A stretch of DNA of 64,000 nucleotides, taken from contig NZ_CABFMN010000139.1 of NCBI RefSeq assembly GCF_901875635.1, positions 69,278-133,277 of the forward strand, written 5' to 3'. The notes under the pieces were generated by a model that did no database searches, was not told where the DNA came from, and saw only the letters and a list, made by a program, of their open reading frames with translations. How positions within the stretch are numbered: position 1 is the stretch's first letter; each line of letters opens with the position of its first letter. This DNA is from Xylophilus ampelinus. GTDB lineage: Bacteria; Pseudomonadota; Gammaproteobacteria; Burkholderiales; Burkholderiaceae_C. Made by a program: the position numbers and the translations under genes. Of the stretch, positions 25,740 to 33,118 are shown one piece after another.

Positions 25740-27241
25740 GCCTTCGCTCCTTCACCCTGTTCGATCGGATCGAGCGCAACGCCCGCCTGCACGGGCGGCG
25801 CACGGCCTACAGCGCCGACGGTGTCCGCGTGACGCACGCCGAGTACGCCCAGCGTGTGCAACGGCTGTCCTGCGGCTTGGCCGCCGCCGGGGTGTCCGCA
25901 GGCGACCGCATCGCCATCGTCGCCCACAACGGAGCGCTCTACCTGGACCTGTTCGGCGCCGCTGCGCGCCTGGGCGCCATCGTCGTGCCGGTGAACTGGC
26001 GCCTGGCGGCCGACGAGGTGGCCCATGTGCTGGCCGACACCGCGCCCCGGGTGGTGATCGCGGCGCCCGACCTCCTGGCGTCGTTGGCGAACGCCGATCT
26101 CTCCGCCATGCGCACGTTTTCCGCCGGGGTCGACGCGGCCGGCTGGCCGGCAGCGGCCACGCTGTACCGGGATGGCGCTGCGCCACCGCCGGCCGTCATC
26201 GACGACACCGCCGGGCTGCTCATCGTCCACACCGCAGCCGTCGGCGGCAAGGCGCGTGGTGCCCTGCTGTCGCACCGCGGCCTGCTCGAGGGCGCGGCAC
26301 GCGCCGCGCAGGGCTGGGGGCTGACGCCGCAGGACGTGCATGTGGGCGTGCTGCCGCTGTTCCACATCGCCGGGATCGCGATGTGGATGGCACTGCAGGC
26401 GGCCGGCGGCTCCACGATCGTGCTGCCGCGCTTCGACCCGACGGCGGTGGTGGAGGCGATCGAGCGCGAAGGCGGCAGCGTGATGGGATCGTTCCCGCCC
26501 ATGCTGGCCGGCGTGCTGGACGCGGCGGCGGCGGCCGGGTCGGCGCTGAAGGCGCTGCGCGTGGTCAGCGGACTGGAGTCGCCCGAGACGCTGGCGCGAT
26601 TTGCCGCCGCTTGCCCGCACGCCGAGTTCTGGGTCGGCTACGGGCAGACCGAGACCTCGGGCTCGATCTCCACGGCGCGGCTGTCCGAACGCCCGGGCAG
26701 CGCCGGGCTTCCAGCGGACGGCCACGTCGTGGCCATCGTCGACGACGAAGACCATTCCTTGCCCACTGGCGCCACCGGCGAGATCGTCGTGCGCGGCCCG
26801 ATGGTGTTCCTGGGCTACTGGCAGCGCGATCCAGACAACGCGTTCACCTTGCGCAACGGCTGGCACCACACCGGCGACATGGGGCGCCTGGATGCCGACG
26901 GCTACCTCTGGTACACGGGGCGCTCGCCGGCCAAGGAACTGATCAAGCCGGGCGGCGAGAACGTCTACCCGGCCGAAGTGGAACGCACCCTCGCCGAGCA
27001 CCCGGCGGTGGCCGCCGCGGTGGTGTTCGGCGTGCCCGACGCGCAGTGGGGCGAGGCGGTGAAGGCCGTCTGCGAGGCCAGGCCGGGCACGAGCGTCGCG
27101 AGCGAGGCGCTGATCGAGTTCGTCGGCCAGCGCATCGCGCGCTACAAGAAGCCCAAGCACGTGGTCTTCGTCGAGCGGCTGCCGCGCACCGCCGCCGGCG
27201 CGGTCGACCGGGCAGCCGTGAAGGCCGCGCACGGCGGCTGA
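25736..27241 (+). CDS. AMP-binding (acyl-CoA synthetase) family protein with altered catalytic motifs
   Basis: Adenylate-forming enzyme fold, 501 residues. The A5 (GYGQTETSG), A7 (HHTGDMGRLD) and A8 (PGGENVYPAEVE) motifs are good. The phosphate-binding loop, normally YTSGTTGxPKG, reads VHTAAVGGKARG at residues 164-175. The C-terminal catalytic lysine of PRTxxGK is Ala (PRTAAGA). Both changes argue against normal acyl-adenylate formation. It may have lost activity, act only in thioester formation, or use another nucleophile. The GTG at 25736 overlaps the hydrolase stop. It is the last gene of its operon. Confidence 0.85.
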   Translation: MSLRSFTLFDRIERNARLHGRRTAYSADGVRVTHAEYAQRVQRLSCGLAAAGVSAGDRIAIVAHNGALYLDLFGAAARLGAIVVPVNWRLAADEVAHVLADTAPRVVIAAPDLLASLANADLSAMRTFSAGVDAAGWPAAATLYRDGAAPPPAVIDDTAGLLIVHTAAVGGKARGALLSHRGLLEGAARAAQGWGLTPQDVHVGVLPLFHIAGIAMWMALQAAGGSTIVLPRFDPTAVVEAIEREGGSVMGSFPPMLAGVLDAAAAAGSALKALRVVSGLESPETLARFAAACPHAEFWVGYGQTETSGSISTARLSERPGSAGLPADGHVVAIVDDEDHSLPTGATGEIVVRGPMVFLGYWQRDPDNAFTLRNGWHHTGDMGRLDADGYLWYTGRSPAKELIKPGGENVYPAEVERTLAEHPAVAAAVVFGVPDAQWGEAVKAVCEARPGTSVASEALIEFVGQRIARYKKPKHVVFVERLPRTAAGAVDRAAVKAAHGG

Positions 27242-27274
27242 GCGACGCTGCCGGCGCTCGGCTACCCGCCCCGC

Positions 27275-28096
27275 TCAGCCCGGCGTGCTCAGCCCGCCGT
27301 TGACGCTGAGCGTCTGCCCGGTGATCGCGTCCGACTCGGGCCCGGCAAAGAAGGCCGCCGCCTGCGCGATGTCGGCGCAGTGCACCGGGAACAGCATGCG
27401 CTTCTTCAACTGCTGCAGCATGCCGCGCTCGTGGCTCGCCAGCTCCGGCGAGGCGCCGCCCCAGCGCGGCTCGGCGTCGGCGATGTAGCTCATCGCCACC
27501 GCGTTGATGCGGATGCCGTCGCGGCCAAGTTCGCGCGCCAGCACGCGGCACATCTGCATCATGCCGCCGGTGGCGCCACCGATGAACGACTCGCCCACCG
27601 TGGCCACGCGGCCGGCGTCGGTGCCGATGGCGACGATCTTGCCGTGCTGGTTGGCGCGCATGGCCGCCGCGGCCGCCTGGATGACGTGTGCGCGCGCCAG
27701 CCAGTGCGAGCGGATGTAGGTGTCGAAGTCCTCGCCGCTCATGTCCATGAACAGCTTGAAGGCCAGCGAATCACTGCTGGCGCCGGCGCCGCTGGCGGCC
27801 AGCACGTCCAGCCGGCCGTGGCGCTGCACGATGCCACCGACCAGCGCCTGCACGGCGGCGCGATCGGTCAGGTCGGCAGCAGCGAACTCGGCGCGCCCGC
27901 CGGTGGCGGCGATCTCGTTGGCCACCGCCTGACCGGCGGCAGCGTTGCGCCCGCTGACCACCACGTGGGCGCCGCGCCGCGCCAGCTCGAGCGCGATGGC
28001 GCGGCCGATGTAGGCGGTGGCGCCGGTGACCAGTGCGATGGCGGCGGAGAGCGGGGGCGATGGCCGGGGCGATTGCCGGGACGGTGTGGACGTCAT
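27275..28096 (-). CDS. SDR-fold protein lacking the catalytic Tyr/Lys
   Basis: Short-chain dehydrogenase fold of 273 residues, ending in ITGQTLSVNGGLSTPG. The nucleotide motif is present as TGATAYIG. The usual NNAG reads LAASGAGA, and the region of the Tyr-x-x-x-Lys motif reads ESFIGGATGGMM, so both residues appear to be missing. It may be a non-redox SDR (isomerase, hydro-lyase or binding protein). The ATG at 28096 is chosen; an upstream in-frame start at 28132 would pass through the operator. It is divergent from the thiolase-like operon and convergent with the ligase homologue. Confidence 0.8.
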   Translation of the reverse strand: MTSTPSRQSPRPSPPLSAAIALVTGATAYIGRAIALELARRGAHVVVSGRNAAAGQAVANEIAATGGRAEFAAADLTDRAAVQALVGGIVQRHGRLDVLAASGAGASSDSLAFKLFMDMSGEDFDTYIRSHWLARAHVIQAAAAAMRANQHGKIVAIGTDAGRVATVGESFIGGATGGMMQMCRVLARELGRDGIRINAVAMSYIADAEPRWGGASPELASHERGMLQQLKKRMLFPVHCADIAQAAAFFAGPESDAITGQTLSVNGGLSTPG

Positions 28097-28106
28097 ACAC
28101 TTCAAC

Positions 28107-28120
28107 CTAACATTTGTTTG
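28107..28120. promoter_or_regulatory. TetR-type operator (site 5)
   Basis: CTAACATTTGTTTG has a perfect left arm and three of five matching bases in the right arm. It lies 11 nt upstream of the minus-strand SDR start (28096) and 33 nt upstream of the plus-strand thiolase-like gene (28153), so it could control both divergent units. Confidence 0.55.
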
Positions 28121-28152
28121 ACAGACGGCCATTGTGAAGGAGAGCCACGGTC

Positions 28153-29325
28153 ATGGGCAAACGTGAGGCGGTGATCGTCGGCGTGGCCGACCTGCCGTTG
28201 AAGGACGGCAAGGTGATGGCGCCGATGTCGGTGCTGCAGGCGCAGGCGCTGTGCGCACGCGACGCGCTGGCCGACGCGGGCATCGCCATGCGCGAGGTGG
28301 ACGGTCTGCTCACCGCCGGCATGTGGGGCGTGCCGGGCCCGGGCCAGCTGGCCACGGTGACGCTGTCGGAGTACCTCGGCCTCGCGCCGCGCTTCGTCGA
28401 TGGCACCAACATCGGCGGCTCGGCCTTCGAGGCGCATGTGGCGCACGCTGCCACGGCCCTCGAGGCTGGGCGCTGCGAGGTGGCGCTGATCACCTACGGT
28501 AGCCTGCAGCGCAGCGAGGCCAGCCGCAACCTCGCGGGGCGGCCCTCGGTGCTGACGATGCAGTACGAGACGCCCTGGGGCATGCCCACACCGGTGGGTG
28601 GCTATGCACTGGCGGCCATGCGGCACATGCATGAGCACGGCACCACGTCCCAGCAACTGGCCGAGATCGCCGTCGCCACACGCAGGTGGGCAGCGCTGAA
28701 CCCGGCGGCGACGATGCGCGGGCCGCTGTCGATCGACGACGTGCTGGCCAGTCCGATGATCTCGGACCCGCTGCACCTGCTCGACGCCTGCCTGGTCACC
28801 GACGGCGCCGGCGCCGTCGTGATGACCACCGCCGAGCACGCGCGCGCCATCGGTCACCGCAAGCCGGTGCACGTGCGCGGCTATGGCGAGGCGCACACGC
28901 ACTGGACGATTGCCGCGATGCCCGACCTCGCGCGCCTGGCGGCCGCCGAGATCGCCGGCCGCGAGGCCTTCGCGATGGCTGGCGTACGGCCCGACGGCAT
29001 CGACGTGGTCGAGGTCTACGACTCCTTCACCATCACCGTGCTGCTCACGCTCGAGGCGCTAGGCTTCTGCAAGCGGGGCGAAGGCGGAGCCTTCGTGGCC
29101 AACCAGCGCACGGCGCCGGGCGGCGCGTTTCCGATGAACACCAACGGCGGAGGACTGTCGTATGCGCACCCGGGCATGTACGGCATCTTCCTGCTGATCG
29201 AGGCCGTTCGGCAACTGCGCGGCGAGTGCGGCCCGCGGCAGGTGCAGGACGCTGCCACCGCGCTGGTGCACGGCACCGGCGGCACGCTCTCCAGCGGCGC
29301 CACCTGCATTCTTTCGACGCACTGA
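28153..29325 (+). CDS. Thiolase-fold protein, SCP2-thiolase/Ltp2-like, without nucleophilic Cys
   Basis: Thiolase superfamily member of 390 residues, similar to the SCP2/lipid-transfer (Ltp) group. The segment that would hold the acyl-accepting cysteine reads TNIGGSAFEAHV, with no Cys. The C-terminal GGGLSYAHPGMYG and HGTGGTLSSGA keep the His-containing loop. Cysteine-less Ltp2 proteins act as retro-aldolases in steroid side-chain degradation and need a DUF35 partner; such a gene follows 16 nt downstream. A C-C cleaving aldolase acting on a hydroxyacyl-CoA is therefore proposed. AAGGAG upstream supports the ATG at 28153. Confidence 0.8.
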   Translation: MGKREAVIVGVADLPLKDGKVMAPMSVLQAQALCARDALADAGIAMREVDGLLTAGMWGVPGPGQLATVTLSEYLGLAPRFVDGTNIGGSAFEAHVAHAATALEAGRCEVALITYGSLQRSEASRNLAGRPSVLTMQYETPWGMPTPVGGYALAAMRHMHEHGTTSQQLAEIAVATRRWAALNPAATMRGPLSIDDVLASPMISDPLHLLDACLVTDGAGAVVMTTAEHARAIGHRKPVHVRGYGEAHTHWTIAAMPDLARLAAAEIAGREAFAMAGVRPDGIDVVEVYDSFTITVLLTLEALGFCKRGEGGAFVANQRTAPGGAFPMNTNGGGLSYAHPGMYGIFLLIEAVRQLRGECGPRQVQDAATALVHGTGGTLSSGATCILSTH

Positions 29326-29341
29326 CATCGGACCACCTGCC

Positions 29342-29743
29342 ATGTACGAGAAGCCCCTGCCCGTCGTCGACCCCGAGAGCGCGCCCTACTGGGCCGCGCT
29401 GAAGGAGCGCCGCCTGATCCTCAAGCGCTGCCGCGACTGCGGACGGCACCACTTCTACCCGCGCGCACTGTGTCCGCACTGCCACAGCGACGCGCTGGAG
29501 TGGTCCGACGCCCGTGGCACCGGCAGCATCTACAGCTACACGGTGGCGCGACGCCCGGCCGGCCCGGCCTTTAAGGCCGACGCGCCCTATGTGGTGGCGG
29601 TGGTCGAGCTCGACGAAGGCGCGCGCATGATGACCAACATCGTCACCGAGGACGTCGATTCGGTGCGCATCGGCCAGCGCGTGGCGGTGGCCTTCGAGGC
29701 GGTCACCGACGAGATCACGCTGCCCAAGTTCAAGGCGGCCTGA
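29342..29743 (+). CDS. DUF35 (zinc ribbon plus OB-fold) protein
   Basis: Small 133-residue protein with a rubredoxin-like zinc ribbon (Cys30, Cys33, Cys44, Cys47) followed by an OB-fold. DUF35 proteins bind CoA esters and form complexes with thiolase-fold enzymes, for example the DUF35 domain of ChsH2 with the Ltp2 aldolase. Its position directly after a cysteine-less thiolase homologue (16 nt) fits that model well. The gene is followed 14 nt later by ACAD 6. Its role as an obligate partner is inference from the family. Confidence 0.88.
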   Translation: MYEKPLPVVDPESAPYWAALKERRLILKRCRDCGRHHFYPRALCPHCHSDALEWSDARGTGSIYSYTVARRPAGPAFKADAPYVVAVVELDEGARMMTNIVTEDVDSVRIGQRVAVAFEAVTDEITLPKFKAA

Positions 29744-29757
29744 ACGAGCTTACGGTC

Positions 29758-30993
29758 ATGGACTTCGAAGTCGACGCCGACACCCGGGCCATCGGCGAGG
29801 CCGTGCTGCGCTTCGTCGAGCGCGAAGTGCTGCCACTGGAGGACGAGCACCGCACGGTGCTCGCCAACGAACGCACGCTGTTTCAGCCCGATGGCCGCTT
29901 CGTGCCCGAGCTGCTGGCGTTGCGACGTCGCATCCGCATGCGCTCGGCGGAACTGGGCTACTACAACCTGTTCGGTGCCGAGGCGCTGGGCGGTGCGGGG
30001 TTGGGGGCGCAGGCGATGGCGCACATCCAGGAGGTGCTGAACCACCGCTTCGGACCCGGCCGGCCGCTGATCCAGACCGTGGTGCTGCCATCGCCCTTCA
30101 CCAATGGCCTGTCGCCGGTGCTGCGGCAGCTGACGCCGGCCGCCTTCGCGCGCTATCGCGAGGGCATCGCCAGCGGCGACAAGACGCTGTGCTTCGGCCT
30201 GAGCGAACCCGATGCCGGCTCCGACGTGTTCGCAATGAAGACGCGCGCCGTGCGCGACGGCGACCACTGGGTGCTGAGCGGCACCAAGCAGTGGATCACC
30301 AACTCGCCTTACGCCGACCACGCGATGATCTTCGCGCTGACCGACCCCGAGGCTGCGGCCCGCCACCAAGGTGGCGTGACCGGGTTTTTCATCGACACGA
30401 AGACGCCTGGCTTCTCGGTGCCGCGCCTGATCAACACCATGGGCCATCTGGGCGGTGACACCGGCGTCGTGGTGCTCGACGGCGTGCGGGTGCCCGACGA
30501 CCACCGGCTGGGCGCCGTGGGCCGCGGCCTGGCGGTGGCGATGGACGGCGTGAACGCCGGCCGTATCGGCATGGCAGCCACCTGCCTGGGGCTGGCGCGC
30601 TGGGCGCTGGACCAGGCGCTCGCGTACGCCAAGGTGCGCAAGACGCAGGGCGTTCCCATCGCCGAGCATCAGGCGATCCAGTTCATGCTGGCCGACAGCG
30701 CGATGGACATCTACGCCGCCAAGTCGATGATCCAGAACTGCGCCTGGCGCATCGACCGAGGCGAAGCGGCCACCGCGCAGGTGAGCATGGTCAAGGCCTT
30801 CGCCACCGAGATGCTCGGTCGCGTGATGGATCGCAGCATCCAGGTGCATGGCGCGATGGGCTTGACCAACGAGCTGCGCATCGAGGAGGGCTGGCGCTTC
30901 GCGCGTGTGATGCGCATCCCCGACGGCACGGCCGAGATCCAGCGGCGCACCATCGCGCGCCAGCTGCTGGGCGGGCGGGCAACGGATCTGTAG
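29758..30993 (+). CDS. Acyl-CoA dehydrogenase 6 (Asp at the C-terminal base position)
   Basis: ACAD of 411 residues with CFGLSEPDAGSDVFAMKT, WITNSPYADH, RKTQGVPIAEHQAIQFMLAD and QVHGAMGLTNELRIEEG. The canonical Tyr-Glu-Gly-Thr reads PDGTAEIQ, putting Asp389 at the catalytic glutamate position. The alternative isovaleryl-type position is Gly (NAGRIG). Either Asp is the base, or the enzyme has an altered reaction. It is third in the plus operon thiolase-like/DUF35/ACAD/TauD. The start at 29758 lies 14 nt after DUF35 with only a weak ribosome site. Confidence 0.9.
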   Translation: MDFEVDADTRAIGEAVLRFVEREVLPLEDEHRTVLANERTLFQPDGRFVPELLALRRRIRMRSAELGYYNLFGAEALGGAGLGAQAMAHIQEVLNHRFGPGRPLIQTVVLPSPFTNGLSPVLRQLTPAAFARYREGIASGDKTLCFGLSEPDAGSDVFAMKTRAVRDGDHWVLSGTKQWITNSPYADHAMIFALTDPEAAARHQGGVTGFFIDTKTPGFSVPRLINTMGHLGGDTGVVVLDGVRVPDDHRLGAVGRGLAVAMDGVNAGRIGMAATCLGLARWALDQALAYAKVRKTQGVPIAEHQAIQFMLADSAMDIYAAKSMIQNCAWRIDRGEAATAQVSMVKAFATEMLGRVMDRSIQVHGAMGLTNELRIEEGWRFARVMRIPDGTAEIQRRTIARQLLGGRATDL

Positions 30994-31027
30994 AACGCCG
31001 ATACTGAGCTCTGGAGGCGAAGCGACG

Positions 31028-31870
31028 ATGGGGAAATCCGCGATGGAGATCAGGCGCCTGGCCGGAGCCATCGGCGCCGAGGTGACCGGGCTCGATCTGC
31101 GCCGGCCCCTTGCAGCGGCGCAGACGGTCGAGCTGCGGCGCGTGTGGCTCGAGCACGGCGTGATCGTGCTGCCCGGCCAGATGCTGAGCAGCGACGAGTT
31201 CATGGCCTTCGCCGCCACCATCGGCACGCCGGTGGAGTATCCCTTCGTCAAGGGCCTCGACGGTTGGCCAACCATCATCGAAGTGAAGAAGCTCGAGCAC
31301 GAGCGTGTCAACTTCGGCGGCGTCTGGCACAGCGACACCGCCTACCTGGAACAGCCGCCGATGGCCACGCTGTTGCTCGCGCGCGAGGTGCCGCCACACG
31401 GTGGCGACACCCTCTTCGCCAGCCAGACGGCGGCCTACGAAGCTCTGTCCGAGGGCATGCAACGGCTGCTGGCCGGTCTGCGCTGCGTCAACAGCTCGGC
31501 CAAGGCCGACACCTCGCGCACGCGCGAGGACCGTATTGCCGAAGCCGGCCGCAGCGAACGCCGCGTCTACGACGCCGAACATCCGGCGGTGCGGCTGCAC
31601 CCCGAGACGGGACGCCGCGCGCTGTACATGAACGTGGCGCACACTGTGCAGTTCGCTGGCCTGACCGAGGAGGAAAGCGCGCCGCTGCTGCGCTTCCTGC
31701 ACGAGCACCAGCGCAAGGAGGAGTTCACCTGCCGCGTGCGCTGGGCGCCCGGCACGCTGGCCCTATGGGACAACCGCAGCACGCAGCATTACCCGATCAA
31801 CGACTACCACGGGTTCCGCCGCGTGATGCACCGCATCACGCTGGCGGGTGACGTGCCGCGCGCCGTCTGA
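31028..31870 (+). CDS. TauD/TfdA-family Fe(II)/2-oxoglutarate dioxygenase
   Basis: Oxygenase of 280 residues that couples 2-oxoglutarate decarboxylation to hydroxylation. The iron ligands are visible as His-x-Asp in VWHSDTAYL and the distal His in FRRVMHRITL. The 2-oxoglutarate-binding Arg lies in the same C-terminal motif, preceded by WDNRSTQHYPIND. It is the last gene of the plus operon, 34 nt after ACAD 6. It may hydroxylate an inactivated ring or chain position; ether or sulfonate substrates are possible from family precedent. GGAGG lies ten bases before the ATG at 31028; the ATG at 31043 is an alternative. Confidence 0.88.
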   Translation: MGKSAMEIRRLAGAIGAEVTGLDLRRPLAAAQTVELRRVWLEHGVIVLPGQMLSSDEFMAFAATIGTPVEYPFVKGLDGWPTIIEVKKLEHERVNFGGVWHSDTAYLEQPPMATLLLAREVPPHGGDTLFASQTAAYEALSEGMQRLLAGLRCVNSSAKADTSRTREDRIAEAGRSERRVYDAEHPAVRLHPETGRRALYMNVAHTVQFAGLTEEESAPLLRFLHEHQRKEEFTCRVRWAPGTLALWDNRSTQHYPINDYHGFRRVMHRITLAGDVPRAV

Positions 31871-31885
31871 CGGACCGCAGGTCCG
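31871..31885. terminator. Short GC hairpin between convergent genes
   Basis: CGGACC-GCA-GGTCCG forms a 6-bp stem with a 3-base loop, starting one base after the TauD stop. It lies seven bases before the stop of the convergent minus-strand hydrolase. There is no U-tract on either side, so intrinsic termination is uncertain. Confidence 0.3.
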
Positions 31886-31892
31886 CGAGGCA

Positions 31893-32681
31893 TCAGCGCT
31901 CGATGGCGATGCCCGCCGCGCTAGCGACGCGGGCCAGCGCCGCCAGCACTTCGGCGCGAGCCCGGTGCTGCGGATCGTGGCCGACCGCAGGGATTGCCGT
32001 CAACTCCAGCGGCATGCGGCCGTGGTCCACCAGCAGCCGCGCGCTCGCACGCCAGCCGTAGTCGTCATCCTGACCGAACAGCGCGGCCACCGGGCAGCGC
32101 ACTTCGGCCACCTGTTTTGCCATGGACCACGCGATCGCGGCTTCGTCGGCCCAGGGCTCGTACCAGGCCCAGAACATCGCATCGGTCTTGTCGCCATGGT
32201 GGCGAACGAGTTTCTCCCGCAGGCCGCCGTGCTCGAAGGCTTGGCGCGCCGAGGCCATGGCCCGCACCATCGGCAGGTCCAGCGCCACGGTGGGCGAGCA
32301 GGCGCAAACGCCGCGCACCGCGTCAGGGTGGGCGGCGGCGGCGAGCAGGCCCATGGCGCCGCCATCGCTGTGGCCGAAGACCACGCTGTGCCGAATGCCG
32401 AAGTGGCGCAGCACCTCGGCAAACACAGGCCCCGACTCCTCGAAGCGATAGGAGCGTTCGCGCCGACCGACGTAGGCCTCCGAGCCGCCGTAGCCCCAGC
32501 GGTCGTAGGACAGCACGGCCAGACCGCTCGTCCGGGCAATGGCCTCGGGCAGGTCCTTCCAGGTGCTCGTGCAGTCCAGGCCCCCGTGCATCATGACGAT
32601 CACCGGCGCTTCACTGTCGATCCGGCCCCAGGCGGTCGCCGCCAGGCTGCGACCGCCGGCAACCAGGAGGTGCTGCTCCAT
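31893..32681 (-). CDS. Alpha/beta hydrolase
   Basis: Serine hydrolase of 262 residues. It has the elbow GHSDGG, the oxyanion segment MMHGGLDCTSTW, an acid in FGQDDDYG and the C-terminal His in AVGHDPQH. It may hydrolyse an ester, lactone or carbon-carbon bond of a ring-cleavage product. It is last in the long minus-strand operon, 14 nt after the MerR gene. The ATG at 32681 is chosen because translation further upstream would read through the MerR gene in another frame. Confidence 0.85.
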   Translation of the reverse strand: MEQHLLVAGGRSLAATAWGRIDSEAPVIVMMHGGLDCTSTWKDLPEAIARTSGLAVLSYDRWGYGGSEAYVGRRERSYRFEESGPVFAEVLRHFGIRHSVVFGHSDGGAMGLLAAAAHPDAVRGVCACSPTVALDLPMVRAMASARQAFEHGGLREKLVRHHGDKTDAMFWAWYEPWADEAAIAWSMAKQVAEVRCPVAALFGQDDDYGWRASARLLVDHGRMPLELTAIPAVGHDPQHRARAEVLAALARVASAAGIAIER

Positions 32682-32695
32682 GCGCGGCCCCTCGC

Positions 32696-33118
32696 TCAAC
32701 ACCGTTCTCCTGCCGCCAGCGCTGCCGATGCGGCATCGCGGATGACACGCAGCTCCGCAAGCATCGAACCAACCGCGTCGCGGCGGTGCTGCAACGAATC
32801 GACGAAGGCTTGCAGCCCGGTTCCGGGATCGGTGGGTGGGCCGGACGTCGGCTGACCCAACCCATGCAGTCCGATGCGGCACTCCTGCAAAGAGAACCCC
32901 AGGGCCTGGAAGCGTTGCAGCAGTTCCAGCGTCCGAAGCTCGGCCGCGCCATACACACGCGCACCGCCCATTCGCTGCGGCAGCACCAACCCCAGCGATT
33001 CGTAGTGCCGGATGGCGCGCAGCGTGATGCCGACGCGCCTGCAGGCCTCGGAGATGCCCAGCGGCGCGGATGCCTGCGCCTGCCCAGCCCGCTCGGCTCG
33101 ATGTTTCGGCACGGCCAC
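32696..33118 (-). CDS. MerR-family transcriptional regulator
   Basis: DNA-binding protein of 140 residues with the MerR helix-turn-helix LGISEACRRVGITLRAIRHY followed by the wing ESLGLVLPQR and the RVYGAAELRTLELLQ helix. A short C-terminal coiled region could bind a ligand; there are no metal-binding cysteines in a SoxR- or MerR-like pattern. The GTG at 33118 directly follows the ACAD 7 stop. It lies inside a catabolic operon, like LiuR-type MerR regulators of acyl-CoA pathways, so it may sense an acyl-CoA. I see no obvious MerR-type spacer promoter in the window. Confidence 0.85.
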   Translation of the reverse strand: MAVPKHRAERAGQAQASAPLGISEACRRVGITLRAIRHYESLGLVLPQRMGGARVYGAAELRTLELLQRFQALGFSLQECRIGLHGLGQPTSGPPTDPGTGLQAFVDSLQHRRDAVGSMLAELRVIRDAASAALAAGERC

